Source: Streptomyces sp. HUAS ZL42 (GTDB lineage: Bacteria > Actinomycetota > Actinomycetes > Streptomycetales > Streptomycetaceae). From it: 64,000 nucleotides of DNA. How positions within the stretch are numbered: the stretch's first letter is position 1; every line of letters starts with the position of its first letter. This document shows positions 26,340-35,854 of this stretch, piece by piece. The stretch is taken from contig NZ_CP160403.1 in assembly GCF_040782645.1 (NCBI RefSeq), forward strand, positions 2,170,001 to 2,234,000. Direction: 5' to 3'. Made by a program: the position numbers and the translations under genes. The notes under the pieces are model-generated. The model saw nothing but the letters and a program-made list of their open reading frames with translations, did not search any database and was not told where the DNA came from.

Positions 26340-26370
26340 AGTCCATCACTTGGAGCGCTCTCGAAGTCAA
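26340..26370 (-). promoter_or_regulatory. MerR-type promoter of the SDR gene (candidate)
   Basis: On the minus strand TTGACT (26365-26370) and a -10-like TGGACT (26340-26345) are 19 bp apart. The long spacer holds an imperfect inverted repeat, ACTTGGAGCGCTCTCGAAGT on the plus strand (26348-26367). A 19-bp spacer with a dyad is the mark of MerR-activated promoters. No merR gene is adjacent. Confidence 0.55.
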
Positions 26371-26402
26371 GCGTCTTTCAAGGGACTTCGCGGCAGCCGG
26401 TC

Positions 26403-27266
26403 TCAGTGCGTGCGGACCGCCGTGTGCACCGTGTGGGCCGCCAGGACGAAGACGTCCGCCCGGCGGTGCACGCTCGCCTCGTCCTCGGGGTCCACCAGCC
26501 GGTCGAGCGTGGCGCGGTCCTCGGCGTCGAGACCCTCGGCGAACGTGTCGCGGAGCCGGGTGAGAGACGCGGTGACGTAGGCGCGGGCCCGGTCGGACGC
26601 CGGTGCGGGCAGGTCGAGGAGGAAGGTGCGGCTACGGGTGTGCTTCAGGCCGGAGGCCCCGAGCAGCGCCGGCCAGTCCTCGGTCACGGCGACGGAGCCG
26701 GGGAGGTCGGCGCGCATCCGCGCGAACCACTCCTCCTCCAGCACGTCGAGGCGGGCCTGCAGGCCGGGCCGCCCGATCCCGATGTCACGGGGCAGGAACC
26801 GCGCCGGCAGGCCGCCCTCCATGATCGCCAGCGTGCCGCCGGGCGCGAGCCGGGCGGCGAAGGCGGCGAGGGCCGCGCGCTGGTCGCCGAGGTGGTGCAG
26901 GCTCCGGCTGGCCCACAGCAGGTCGGCCGGGTAGTCCAAGTCGACCAGGACCCCGGGGAGTTCGCCGGCCAGGGTGCCGAAGCGGTCGGCGAACCCGAGC
27001 CGCTCGGCCCGCGCCCGGGCCCGGTCCAGGAGCGGCTCGGAGCTGTCGACGGCCACCACCCGGGCACCCGGGAACATCTCGGCGAACAGTCCGGAGACGA
27101 CCCCGGGGCCGCTGCCCGCGTCGACGATCAGTCCCGGCTCGGTCACCTCCTTCCCCAGCCAGGCCAGGGCCCGCTCGTACAGGGACGTGAACAGCTCGGC
27201 CTGGGACTCCAGCAGCGGAGCCATCTCGGCCCAGTCGATGTCGGTGTGGTCGTGGTGGTGCGCCAT
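26403..27266 (-). CDS. Class I SAM-dependent methyltransferase
   Basis: 287 aa from ATG 27266. Starts MAHHHDHTDIDWAEM. Motif I LIVDAGSGPGVVSGL, motif II VVAVDSSEP and motif IV DLLWASRSLHHLGDQ define a Methyltransf_11/25-type enzyme. The His-rich N-terminus is unusual but family-compatible. Substrate unknown. Divergent from the PhyH-like gene 160 bp away. Confidence 0.88.
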   Translation of the reverse strand: MAHHHDHTDIDWAEMAPLLESQAELFTSLYERALAWLGKEVTEPGLIVDAGSGPGVVSGLFAEMFPGARVVAVDSSEPLLDRARARAERLGFADRFGTLAGELPGVLVDLDYPADLLWASRSLHHLGDQRAALAAFAARLAPGGTLAIMEGGLPARFLPRDIGIGRPGLQARLDVLEEEWFARMRADLPGSVAVTEDWPALLGASGLKHTRSRTFLLDLPAPASDRARAYVTASLTRLRDTFAEGLDAEDRATLDRLVDPEDEASVHRRADVFVLAAHTVHTAVRTH

Positions 27267-27426
27267 GGTGGTCAGCCTCTCGTCCTCGGTGCCGCCAGCG
27301 TGCGCCGACGCACCGCCGACGGGCAACTCGTGTTGCCGGGGCGGCAAAAAGATCGCCGGGCGGAGATACCGGGGCGGCGGAGATAAATGAGATGCACCGT
27401 GGAACCCGCTCGCCCACGATGGCCCG

Positions 27427-28197
27427 ATGGACGACGAGCTGGTGGAGCGCTTCCTCGTGGACGGGTTCGTGAAGATCGAGGGCGCCGTTCCGCCGCGCGT
27501 CACCGAAGGGTGCGCGCGGCTGCTGTGGCGGGAGACGGGGTACGACCCCGACGATGCCGGGACCTGGAAGGACCCGGTGGTCTGGGTGGGCGGCATGGCT
27601 CAGGGCCCCTTCGCGGCGGCGCCCAACACGCACGTCCTGCACGACGCCTTCGACCTGCTGGTGGGCGAACGGCGCTGGGATCCCCGCTATTCACTGGGCA
27701 GCTTCCCGCTGCGTTTCCCGCACGAGGAGGAGCCGGACGACGCGGGCTGGCACATCGAAGGCAGCTACCTGCCCGAGGGTGCCACCCTGTGGCACACCAA
27801 CCTCCGCTCCCGGGAGCGCGCCCTGCTGATGCTGTTCCTCTTCAGCGAGGTGACCGAGGCCGACGCCCCGACCCGGATCAGGGTCGGTTCGCATCTGGAC
27901 GTACCGCCGGTCCTCGAGCCGTACGGAGAGGAAGGGGCCTCCTTCATGGAGCTCGGCCCCCAGGTGGACGCGGCCTCCGCCCACCGCCCCGTCGCGTACG
28001 CCACGGGGCGCCCGGGTGACGTCTACCTCTGCCATCCGTTTCTGGTGCACGCGGCCCAGCCCCATCACGGCACGCGTCCCCGTTTCATGGCACAGCCGCC
28101 GCTGTATCTGCGGGAGCCGCTGGAGCTGGACCGGTCCGACGGCGACCACTCGGCGGTGGAGTTCGCGATCCGCCGGGGCCTGGGTCGGGACGTGTGA
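27427..28197 (+). CDS. Phytanoyl-CoA dioxygenase (PhyH) family protein
   Basis: 256 aa from ATG 27427. Begins LVERFLVDGFVKIEGAVP as in PhyH proteins. Iron ligands: His109 and Glu111 in GWHIEGSY (many members have HxD) and His203 or His208 in YLCHPFLVHAAQPHHG, with Arg217/219 to bind 2-oxoglutarate. Likely a non-haem Fe(II) oxygenase of unknown substrate. Convergent with the GH6 gene, 29 bp apart. Confidence 0.85.
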   Translation: MDDELVERFLVDGFVKIEGAVPPRVTEGCARLLWRETGYDPDDAGTWKDPVVWVGGMAQGPFAAAPNTHVLHDAFDLLVGERRWDPRYSLGSFPLRFPHEEEPDDAGWHIEGSYLPEGATLWHTNLRSRERALLMLFLFSEVTEADAPTRIRVGSHLDVPPVLEPYGEEGASFMELGPQVDAASAHRPVAYATGRPGDVYLCHPFLVHAAQPHHGTRPRFMAQPPLYLREPLELDRSDGDHSAVEFAIRRGLGRDV

Positions 28198-28226
28198 CCG
28201 ACCCCGGCGGATCGCCGTTCGAAGAG

Positions 28227-29945
28227 TCAGGACAGCGGCGGGTACGCGTTCTGCATCAGCTGCTGGAACTGCGCCGAGAACCAGTGCCCGGACAGTGGCG
28301 CGTTGGGCAGCGCGCCGGACATGTTGTTGCCGTTGCGGGCGTTGCCCGTGTACGTCGGGTCGCACATGCGGTCGAAGCCCTTGCCCTCGTCGTTCGGGAT
28401 GGCACTGCTGGCCCCGTCGGACTCGCCCGGGGGCTTCATCCACACGTACGCGTCGATCCCGGCGGCCGGACTGGCCTGGGGCCGCTCGCCGAGCCCGGCG
28501 CCGGACTGGTTGCACCAGTTGCCGACGTGGATCCGGCGGTCGTAGCGGCCGCCGTTGACATAGGTGTCGACGTTGGTCAGCGGGCCGGGGCCGGTGGGCC
28601 TTGCGGTGCCGCCCCAGCCGTTCCTCGAGGTGTCGATCAGCATGCCGATGTTGGAGTGGAAGCCGACCGAGACCAGCTGGTTGCGGAAGGCCTGGGCGTA
28701 CGACAGCTCGTCCACGTACCGGTTCCAGTCCACCCACTTCGACTGGCGCACGGACGTGCCGTTCACCGAGTCGTTGATGGTGAAGTTGTTCTCCTTCAGG
28801 GCGCTGTAGTTGGCCGTGTTGGTGATGAAGCCGTGCACGTCGTCGACCGTCGCGCCCTCGGCCGTGGCGGCCTGCTTGAAGAGGGTGGCGGCGGGGGCGA
28901 AGTTGTCGTCCCAGCCGAGCCAGCCGTGGTGGCCGGCGTCGATGTAGTTGTAGACGTTGGGGATCGCGCCGAGCTTGTTGAGCGCGTAGCCGACGCCCTT
29001 CACGTAGTTGCCGTTGGCGAGCATCGTGTCGCACTGCGGCGTGGCGGTGGCGCGGCTGCCGGTGTTGGTGACCAGGTTGGGCAGCGAGTCGATCTCGATC
29101 GTGGTGACGATCCGCAGCGAGCTGTACTTGGTGTCGGCGAGGATCGCCGCGATCGGGTCGATGAACTGCGTCTTGTACTTGTCGATCTCCGTCGGGCCGA
29201 GCTCGCCGTTCGAGGCGAGGGCCGCGCAGTCACGTCCCGGCAGGTCGTAGACGACCAGCTGGACGACTTCCTCTCCGCTGCCCTTCTGCGCGAGGGCCGC
29301 GTCGAGGTGGGCGCGCAGACCCATGCCGCCGTTGACGCCGTTGATGGCGGCTATGCGGTCGAGCCAGACGCCGGTGGGCTGGTTGGAGACGCGGCTGCCG
29401 CCCGTCTCGGCGGCCGCCTTCGCGGCCCACTCCGGGTTCACGTACACCTTGGCGCCGGCGTACGGGTTGTCGACCTTGGTGGACGGGGTACCGGGGTCCG
29501 TCGGGCCCGGGTCGGTGGGTCCGCCGCTGTCGACGTTGCAGGTCACGCCGTCGAGCGTGAACGTGGTCGGGATCGCGTTGGTGCCGCTGTAGGAGGCCTG
29601 GAATCCGAAACTGACCGAACCGCCGGTCGCCAGCGCGCCGTTGTAGGTCTCGTTGTCGGCGGTGACGGCGGCCCCGCTCTGAGTGAGCTTGGTGTTCCAG
29701 GCGTTGGTGATCCTCTGGTTTCCGGCGTACGACCACTTCACCGACCAACTGCTCTTGGCGGCACTGTTGTTGGTGACGGTCACGGCGGCGGTGAAGCCGG
29801 TGTCCCACTGGTTCTGCACCTTGTAGTCGACGGTGCAGGGGACGGCGGTGACGCCGACGTCCCCGGGAACGACCGCGAGCGCCGTCCCGGATGCCCCGGC
29901 GACCAGCGCCAGGGCGGCGAGCATCGCTGTTCTTGTACGGCTCAT
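28227..29945 (-). CDS. Secreted GH6 cellulase (cellobiohydrolase type) with N-terminal CBM2
   Basis: 572 aa from ATG 29945. Signal peptide about 1-30; CBM2 about 37-137 (CTVDYKVQNQWDTGF, exposed Trp residues, closing Cys); Pro/Thr/Gly linker; GH6 catalytic domain about 160-572 with KVYVNPEWAA, VVYDLPGRDCAA (catalytic acid Asp region), YIDAGHHGWLGW and AYVWMKPPGESDG. The size and long loops fit an exo-acting enzyme releasing cellobiose. It starts 27 bp after the GH5 stop, so the two form an operon. Confidence 0.95.
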   Translation of the reverse strand: MSRTRTAMLAALALVAGASGTALAVVPGDVGVTAVPCTVDYKVQNQWDTGFTAAVTVTNNSAAKSSWSVKWSYAGNQRITNAWNTKLTQSGAAVTADNETYNGALATGGSVSFGFQASYSGTNAIPTTFTLDGVTCNVDSGGPTDPGPTDPGTPSTKVDNPYAGAKVYVNPEWAAKAAAETGGSRVSNQPTGVWLDRIAAINGVNGGMGLRAHLDAALAQKGSGEEVVQLVVYDLPGRDCAALASNGELGPTEIDKYKTQFIDPIAAILADTKYSSLRIVTTIEIDSLPNLVTNTGSRATATPQCDTMLANGNYVKGVGYALNKLGAIPNVYNYIDAGHHGWLGWDDNFAPAATLFKQAATAEGATVDDVHGFITNTANYSALKENNFTINDSVNGTSVRQSKWVDWNRYVDELSYAQAFRNQLVSVGFHSNIGMLIDTSRNGWGGTARPTGPGPLTNVDTYVNGGRYDRRIHVGNWCNQSGAGLGERPQASPAAGIDAYVWMKPPGESDGASSAIPNDEGKGFDRMCDPTYTGNARNGNNMSGALPNAPLSGHWFSAQFQQLMQNAYPPLS

Positions 29946-29972
29946 GAGTGCGGGTTTCCTGTCTGTCGAGGA

Positions 29973-31439
29973 CTATCCGTTGAGGGCGCGCAGGTGGTCG
30001 CGCAGCCCGATGCCGTACGACGTGGGGGTTCCGTCGTAGTTGGAGATGAGCGACGGGCCGGAGGAGCAGTCCCAGGTGTTCCAGGTCCAGCCCAGATACG
30101 AGAGGTTCCGGTCGTCGAACCACTTCATGACCTGGTCGACGAACCCGTGCGAGCAGGTGTTCTCGCCGATCTCCCCCGCCACCAGCGGCACCTGCGCGGC
30201 GACCGGGGCGAGCGTGGAGTTCCAGCAGCTCTCGTTCGCGCAGGTGTTGAAGTTGTAGACGTGGTAGGCGGCGACGAGATTGCCCGTGGGATCGGTGGGC
30301 TTGTACGTCAGCCACTGGCTCAGGTCGTTGGAGTACGCGAGGCCTCCGGCCAGGATCGGGTTACTGGCACCGGTGGCGCGGATCGCGTCGACCAGGTCCT
30401 GCATACCGGCGACCTCGTAGCCGATGCCGGGGCAGGTGCCGCCGTCGCGCCAGCACTGCCACGCCTGGGTGGCCGTGGACGTGGCGCGGTCCGGGTAGGG
30501 CTCGTTGAACAGGTCGAACAGCACGGCCGGGTCGTTCTTGAACGTACTGGCCACCGAGGACCAGAACGACGGCGTGTACTGCATGTTCGGCATCGGCTTC
30601 TGGCAGCCGGCGTGCACGTCGGAGCAGCCGGCCGAGTTGCCGGTGTACTGGCCCCAGGACCAGTGGAGTTCGAGCATCGGCGTCATGCCGTGCGCCTCGA
30701 CGCGGGCCACCAGGTCCTTGACCGCGTTGACGTAGTTGGTGCCGCCGTACTCGGGTTTGATGTTGGAAAGGCCGAGCCAGCACTCCTCGTTGAGCGGGAT
30801 GCGGACGGTGTTGGCCTTCCAGTCGGCGATCGCCTTGATCGCGGCGTCGTCGACCGGGCCGTCCCAGATGCCGTAGCCCTGGACGCACATGAACTCTCCG
30901 CCGGAACGGTTCACGCCGAGCAGCCTGCGGGTGGCGCCCGCGGCGTCCACGAGCTTGTTCCCGGAGACGTGCAGGGCGGGCGGTGTGCCACCGGGGTCCG
31001 GCGGGTCGGTCGGGGTCGGCTCGGTGTCGACGTTGCAGGTCGTGCCGTTCAGTTGGAACGTCGTCGGTACGGCGTTGGTCCCCGACCTGGAGGCGAGGAA
31101 CCCGGCGCTGACGCTCGCGCCGGTGCCCAGCGAGCCGTTCCAGCTCTCGTTGGCCGCGGTCACGGTCGTACCGGACTGGGACCACTTGGCGCTCCAGCCC
31201 TGGGTGACCTTCTGACCGTCCGCGAAGTCGAAGGTGAGGCTCCAACCGCTCACGGCGGCAGCGTTGTTGGTGATTTTCACGGCGCCCTGGAAGCCGGTGT
31301 CCCACTGACTGGTGACGGAGTACTCCACCGTGCAGACGGACGTGGCTCCCTGCGCCGTGACGACCGGCAGGGTCGCGCCCGCGACGAGGGCGACCGAACC
31401 GGCGACGGCTAAAAGTACTGAACGCGGGGGGTGTCGCAT
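29973..31439 (-). CDS. Secreted GH5 cellulase with N-terminal CBM2
   Basis: 488 aa from ATG 31439, with AAGGAG upstream. Signal peptide about 1-32; CBM2 about 35-135 (CTVEYSVTSQWDTGF to TCNVD); linker; GH5 domain about 150-488 with acid/base Glu in FDLFNEPYPD and nucleophile Glu in VAGEIGENTC. An endoglucanase by family. Codon 10, inside the signal peptide, is TTA (31410-31412), the rare leucine codon read by bldA tRNA in Streptomyces, so translation may depend on development. Preceded by a CebR-like box. Confidence 0.95.
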   Translation of the reverse strand: MRHPPRSVLLAVAGSVALVAGATLPVVTAQGATSVCTVEYSVTSQWDTGFQGAVKITNNAAAVSGWSLTFDFADGQKVTQGWSAKWSQSGTTVTAANESWNGSLGTGASVSAGFLASRSGTNAVPTTFQLNGTTCNVDTEPTPTDPPDPGGTPPALHVSGNKLVDAAGATRRLLGVNRSGGEFMCVQGYGIWDGPVDDAAIKAIADWKANTVRIPLNEECWLGLSNIKPEYGGTNYVNAVKDLVARVEAHGMTPMLELHWSWGQYTGNSAGCSDVHAGCQKPMPNMQYTPSFWSSVASTFKNDPAVLFDLFNEPYPDRATSTATQAWQCWRDGGTCPGIGYEVAGMQDLVDAIRATGASNPILAGGLAYSNDLSQWLTYKPTDPTGNLVAAYHVYNFNTCANESCWNSTLAPVAAQVPLVAGEIGENTCSHGFVDQVMKWFDDRNLSYLGWTWNTWDCSSGPSLISNYDGTPTSYGIGLRDHLRALNG

Positions 31440-31486
31440 GAGCGACTCCTTGCAGCTCAGCGCGTCGTGACGGACGCGTCGACTGA

Positions 31487-31510
31487 TGGAATCGCTCCCA
31501 CTGGTGTCAA
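31487..31510 (-). promoter_or_regulatory. GH5-GH6 promoter with CebR-like operator
   Basis: On the minus strand -35 TTGACA (31505-31510) is followed by TGGGAGCGATTCCA (31487-31500), a 12/14 match to the Streptomyces CebR box TGGGAGCGCTCCCA. The box lies in the -35/-10 spacer, where a bound repressor would block polymerase. The -10 is not clear. Confidence 0.75.
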
Positions 31511-31601
31511 TGAAGCTAGCGCCAAGTGGTGGCAAAGAACAGGGGAGGTGCCGACTTTCCCTCGGCACCTCCCGTCGAATCTTTTCGACTCTTCAAGCAT
31601 C

Positions 31602-31643
31602 TTGACCCCTTGATTTCCCGTCCCCACTATGGGAGCGCTCCCA
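31602..31643 (+). promoter_or_regulatory. GH48 promoter with perfect CebR box
   Basis: -35 TTGACC (31602-31607), 17-bp spacer, -10 CACTAT (31625-31630), then a perfect palindrome TGGGAGCGCTCCCA (31630-31643) at the expected transcription start. This equals the known CebR operator relieved by cello-oligosaccharides. It rules out ATG 31629 as the GH48 start. Confidence 0.88.
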
Positions 31644-31688
31644 CTGGTTCAAGCCTTGACTTCTCCGAGCCGCAAGGAGGAACCAGCA

Positions 31689-34604
31689 GTGCATCCCCCA
31701 CGCAGACGCAGAGCCGCACGGCGAATGTGGACCGCCGCGGTCGCGGCGCTCACGCTTCCCCTCGCGCTGCTGAGCACGGGATCGACTCCCGCTCAGGCGG
31801 CGGCACTTCAGTGCAGCGTCGACTACAGGACGAACGACTGGGGCTCCGGCTTCACCGCGGACCTGACGATCACCAACCGCGGCACCGACACCATCAGCGG
31901 CTGGACGCTGACGTACGGCTACACGGGCAACCAGAAGCTGACCAACGGCTGGAACGGCGTCTGGTCCCAGTCCGGTCAGTCGGTCACCGTGCAGAACGCC
32001 ACGTACAACGGCACGATCGCCGCCGGGGCGGCGGTGAGCACGGGCGCGCAGTTCACCTACAGCGGCACGAACGCCGCCCCCGCCTCCTTCGCGATCAACG
32101 GCACCACCTGCACGGGCGCGCACCAGCCGCCCATCACCGTCCTGACCAGCCCCGCCGCAGGCGCCGTCTACACCCAGGGCGACGCGGTCCCGCTCGCGGC
32201 CACCGCCGCGGCCGCCGACGACGCGACCGTCACCAAGGTCGAGTTCTACGACGACACCACGCTGCTGGGCACGGACACGAGCGCGCCCTACTCGCTCTCG
32301 GCCTCCGGCTTGACCGTGGGCAGTCATTCCCTGCTCGCGAAGGCCTACGACAGCCTGGGCGCCTCCGCGGAGTCCACGCCGGTCGGCATCACGGTCGCCT
32401 CCGGTCCCGCCGTGGTCGCCTCGCCGACCCAGCTGCCCGTGCAGCAGGGCAGGACGGGCACCTACGACGTGAAGCTGTCGACGCAGCCGTCCGCCGACGT
32501 GACCGTCACGACCGCCCGCACGAGCGGCAACACGGGCCTCACCGTGACCGGCGGAGCCTCGCTCGTCTTCACCCCGTCGAACTGGAACACCGCGCAGAAG
32601 GTGACCATCACGGCCGCCGCCACCGGCACCGGCTCGGCCACCTTCGAATCGACGGCCACCGGCCACGCGAAGGCCACGGTCACCGCCACCCAGATCGCCG
32701 GGACGAAGGCGTACGACGCCCGCTTCCTGGAGCTCTACGGCAAGATCACCAACCCGGCGAACGGCTACTTCTCACCCGAGGGCATCCCCTACCACTCGGT
32801 CGAGACGCTGATCGTCGAGGCCCCGGACCACGGCCACGAGACCACGTCGGAGGCCTACAGCTACCTTCTCTGGCTGCAGGCGATGTACGGCAAGGTCACC
32901 GGTGACTGGTCCAGGTTCAACGGCGCCTGGGATCTCATGGAGAAGTACATGATCCCGACCCACGCCGACCAGCCGACCAACTCCTTCTACAACGCGTCGA
33001 AGCCCGCGACCTACGCGCCCGAACTCGACACCCCGGGCGAGTACCCGGCCCGGCTCGACACCGGCGTCTCGGTCGGCTCGGACCCGATCGCGGCCGAACT
33101 GAGGAGCGCGTACGGCACGGACGACGTGTACGGCATGCACTGGCTGCAGGACGTCGACAACGTCTACGGCTACGGCAACGAGCCCGGCAAGTGCGAGGCC
33201 GGACCGACGGCCACCGGACCGTCGTACATCAACACCTTCCAGCGCGGCGCGCAGGAGTCGGTGTGGGAGACGGTGCCGCAGCCGACCTGCGACGCCTTCA
33301 AGTACGGCGGCACGAACGGGTATCTGGACCTCTTCACCGGTGACTCGTCGTACGCCGAGCAGTGGAAGTACACCAACGCCCCCGACGCCGACGCGCGGGC
33401 CGTGCAGGCCGCGTACTGGGCGGACGTGTGGGCGAAGCAGCAGGGCAAGGGCGGTGACGTGTCCGGTGTCGTCGCCAAGGCGGCGAAGATGGGCGACTAC
33501 CTGCGCTACTCGATGTACGACAAGTACTTCAAGAAGATCGGCAACTGCGTCGGCGCCTCCGCCTGTCCGGCGGGCACCGGCAAGGACGCCTCGCACTACC
33601 TGCTGTCCTGGTACTACGCGTGGGGCGGCGCCACGGACTCGAGCGCCGGATGGGCCTGGCGCATCGGCTCCAGCCACACCCACGGCGGCTACCAGAACCC
33701 GCTGGCGGCCTACGCGCTCAGCTCCTATGCCGATCTGAGGCCCAAGTCGGCGACGGGACAGGCGGACTGGGCCAAGTCGCTGCAGCGGCAGCTGGAGTTC
33801 TACCGCTGGCTGCAGTCGGACGAGGGAGCCATCGCGGGCGGTGCGACGAACAGCTGGGCCGGCCGGTACGCGACTCCCCCGGCGGGTACGTCGACCTTCT
33901 ACGGCATGTACTACGACTGGCAGCCCGTCTACCACGACCCGCCGTCCAACCAGTGGTTCGGCTTCCAGGCGTGGTCGATGGAGCGGGTCGCCGAGTACTA
34001 CCAGCAGACGGGGAACGCCACCGCGAAGGCGGTCCTCGACAAGTGGGTGGACTGGGCGCTGTCCAAGACCACGATCAACCCGGACGGCACCTATCTGATC
34101 CCCTCCACGCTGCAGTGGTCGGGCCAGCCCGACACCTGGAACGCGTCAAGTCCCGGAGCCAACGCGGGACTTCACGTCACGGTCGCCGACTACACCAACG
34201 ACGTCGGTGTGACCGCCGCCTACGCCAAGACCCTGACGTACTACGCCGACCGCTCCGGTGACACCGAGGCGGCGACGAAGGCGAAGGCGCTGCTCGACGG
34301 CATGTGGGCCAACCACCAGGACAGCCTGGGCATCGCCGTCCCGGAGACCCGCGCCGACTACAACCGCTTCGACGACGGCGTGTACGTCCCGAGCGGCTGG
34401 AGCGGCACGATGCCGAACGGCGACACGATCAACTCCTCCTCGACCTTCACCTCGCTGCGGTCCTTCTACAAGAACGACCCGGCCTGGTCGAAGATCGAGA
34501 GCTATCTGGCGGGCGGGGCCGCGCCCGTGTTCACGTACCACCGGTTCTGGGCCGAGGCGGACATCGCCCTGGCCATGGGCTCGTACGCGGAGCTCCTCGA
34601 ATAA
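31689..34604 (+). CDS. Secreted GH48 cellulase with CBM2 and Ig-like domains
   Basis: 971 aa from GTG 31689, with AAGGAGG upstream; ATG 31629 overlaps the CebR box and is rejected. Arg-rich signal peptide about 1-38; CBM2 about 40-135; Ig-like (Big_9 type) about 145-230 ([19 protein letters not shown]); second beta-rich domain about 235-335; GH48 domain about 340-971, starting [20 protein letters not shown], with catalytic-region [22 protein letters not shown]48 enzymes are processive reducing-end cellobiohydrolases and partners of GH6 and GH5 enzymes, here encoded divergently. Confidence 0.96.
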   Translation: MHPPRRRRAARRMWTAAVAALTLPLALLSTGSTPAQAAALQCSVDYRTNDWGSGFTADLTITNRGTDTISGWTLTYGYTGNQKLTNGWNGVWSQSGQSVTVQNATYNGTIAAGAAVSTGAQFTYSGTNAAPASFAINGTTCTGAHQPPITVLTSPAAGAVYTQGDAVPLAATAAAADDATVTKVEFYDDTTLLGTDTSAPYSLSASGLTVGSHSLLAKAYDSLGASAESTPVGITVASGPAVVASPTQLPVQQGRTGTYDVKLSTQPSADVTVTTARTSGNTGLTVTGGASLVFTPSNWNTAQKVTITAAATGTGSATFESTATGHAKATVTATQIAGTKAYDARFLELYGKITNPANGYFSPEGIPYHSVETLIVEAPDHGHETTSEAYSYLLWLQAMYGKVTGDWSRFNGAWDLMEKYMIPTHADQPTNSFYNASKPATYAPELDTPGEYPARLDTGVSVGSDPIAAELRSAYGTDDVYGMHWLQDVDNVYGYGNEPGKCEAGPTATGPSYINTFQRGAQESVWETVPQPTCDAFKYGGTNGYLDLFTGDSSYAEQWKYTNAPDADARAVQAAYWADVWAKQQGKGGDVSGVVAKAAKMGDYLRYSMYDKYFKKIGNCVGASACPAGTGKDASHYLLSWYYAWGGATDSSAGWAWRIGSSHTHGGYQNPLAAYALSSYADLRPKSATGQADWAKSLQRQLEFYRWLQSDEGAIAGGATNSWAGRYATPPAGTSTFYGMYYDWQPVYHDPPSNQWFGFQAWSMERVAEYYQQTGNATAKAVLDKWVDWALSKTTINPDGTYLIPSTLQWSGQPDTWNASSPGANAGLHVTVADYTNDVGVTAAYAKTLTYYADRSGDTEAATKAKALLDGMWANHQDSLGIAVPETRADYNRFDDGVYVPSGWSGTMPNGDTINSSSTFTSLRSFYKNDPAWSKIESYLAGGAAPVFTYHRFWAEADIALAMGSYAELLE

Positions 34605-34631
34605 GTCCCCGCTAAGGCTCCGCGTACAGGG

Positions 34632-34666
34632 CCGGGCGGTCCCCACCCGCACAGGGGACCGCCCGG
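34632..34666 (+). terminator. Terminator of the GH48 gene
   Basis: Perfect 13-bp stem CCGGGCGGTCCCC / GGGGACCGCCCGG with a 9-nt loop, 28 bp after the GH48 stop, followed by TCGTTT. Confidence 0.88.
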
Positions 34667-34690
34667 TCGTTTCGCACTCCCCCTCCACAT

Positions 34691-35113
34691 GGCTCCACGA
34701 ACGGCCGGGGTGTCATCTACGGCGACACGTCGGACACGGGCGGCGGAGACGGAGGCGGCGGTGGCGGCACCGACCCCACTCCCACCCCGACGGGCGCCTG
34801 CACGGTGACCTACAAGATCACCAACCAGTGGACGGGCGGCTACCAGGCGGACGTCCTGCTCGCCAACACGGGCACGAGCGCCTGGTCGGGCTGGTCCCTC
34901 AACTGGACCTTCCCGAACGGCCAGACGGTCTCCCAACTCTGGAACGCCGAGTACACGCAGTCGGGTTCGACGGTGACGGCGAAGAACGTGAGCTGGAACG
35001 CGAATGTGACGGCCGGCTCGTCCGTGAGCTTCGGCTTCACGGGCAGTTGGTCGGGGTCGAACACGAAACCGACGTCGTTCAGGCTGGGTGAGCAGAGCTG
35101 CGCCGTGAACTGA
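34691..35113 (+). pseudogene. 3' remnant of a GH74-type glucanase: last propeller motif, linker and CBM2
   Basis: The open frame reads GSTNGRGVIYGDTSDT, then a Gly-rich and a TPTPT linker, then a CBM2 (ACTVTYKITNQWTGGY to EQSCAVN, stop 35111-35113). T-NGRG-x-x-YGD is the motif closing the last blade of GH74 xyloglucanases. Everything upstream (signal peptide and propeller) is missing and no in-frame start precedes the motif; GTG 34805 would give a CBM2 without a signal peptide. It therefore looks like the tail of a deleted gene. It sits between the GH48 terminator and another remnant on the other strand. Confidence 0.75.
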
Positions 35114-35192
35114 TCATCCGGGGTGCCCCGACCCCGAACGACGTGAGCCCCCGGCCTCTTGAACTGAAGCTCTCGGGTCGGGGGCTGTGCCG

Positions 35193-35648
35193 TCACTTGA
35201 TGTCTTCGCTGCTGCCCGCGTCTTCGGGGGTGGGCTCGGTTCGTCGTTGCCGTCGTGCCGCCCACCGGCGGGCTGATCGGCACGTCCTTGTAGCCGGTGC
35301 GGAACTGGATCGCGTGGACCCAGTCGCCCTGCTCCACGCCGTTCACGATCGCGCGGACCGTGTAGTCGGCCTGGGCCGGGGCGCCGAGTTGACCTTCGTA
35401 CCGGCGCGGTAGACGTTGGAGGACACGCCCTCGGGGTCGGTGCCGAGCCGGCGCCGGCCGACCAGGTTGCCGCTGTCGGTGTGGACGCTGACCATGCCCC
35501 GGTCGAGCGCCTCCACCTGCCGGGCGGTGGCCGCCTCGGCACTGCCGGTGACGACTCCGGTCAGTCCGGCGCCGATCAGGGCCGCCGCGGCGGTCGCCGC
35601 GGCGAGGACGACGGTACGGCGTCTGCGGTGCTTGTGCGGGTCCTGCAC
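35193..35648 (-). pseudogene. 5' remnant of a PL11-type rhamnogalacturonan lyase (frameshifted, truncated)
   Basis: GTG 35648 has a good AGGAGG site and encodes a secretory signal, then ARQVEALDRGMVSVHTDSG and LGTDPEGVSSNVYRAGTKVNS, the start of PL11 lyases. The frame then breaks near 35385: the continuation APAQADYTVRAIVNG and DWVHAIQFRTGYKDVP lies in another frame, with about a dozen residues missing between. After PPVGGTT the frame shifts again and ends at 35193 with EPTPEDAGSSEDIK. The catalytic beta-propeller is absent. Clearly non-functional as a lyase. Confidence 0.8.
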
Positions 35649-35723
35649 GAGACGTACCTCCTGGGAGGACGGCCGGGTTCCGTTCCCTCAGTCGCCGCCG
35701 CCCGCAGGACGCTGCGCCGGCCA

Positions 35724-35788
35724 CTGGGGGCTGTGCCCCCAGACACTCTTCGGCCTGAACGGCCTCGTCCTCAAACGCCGGACGGGCC
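35724..35788. repeat. Streptomyces-type intergenic repeat
   Basis: Hairpin CTGGGGGCTGTGCCCCCAG (35724-35742), then GGCCTGAACGGCC and GTCCTCAAACGCCGGACGGG (35767-35786). From memory this string, usually read as CCGTCCGGCGTTTGAGGAC, recurs in intergenic DNA of many Streptomyces. It lies between the PL11 remnant and the downstream side of a methyltransferase gene and may act as terminator or nucleoid element. Confidence 0.7.
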
Positions 35789-35854
35789 ACAGACAGCCGA
35801 CCTGCGCCGAGAGGACCGCCCACCCCCGCGAAGGCAACAACGTACGGGCGAATT

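Noticed and set aside
26348..26367. CebR box upstream of the SDR gene
   Set aside because: The core resembles GGAGCGCTCT but the outer bases do not fit; spacing to TTGACT fits a MerR-type promoter better.
31629..31688. Extension of the GH48 gene to ATG 31629
   Set aside because: The ATG lies at the CebR box and predicted transcription start; GTG 31689 has a strong AAGGAGG site and gives a proper signal peptide.
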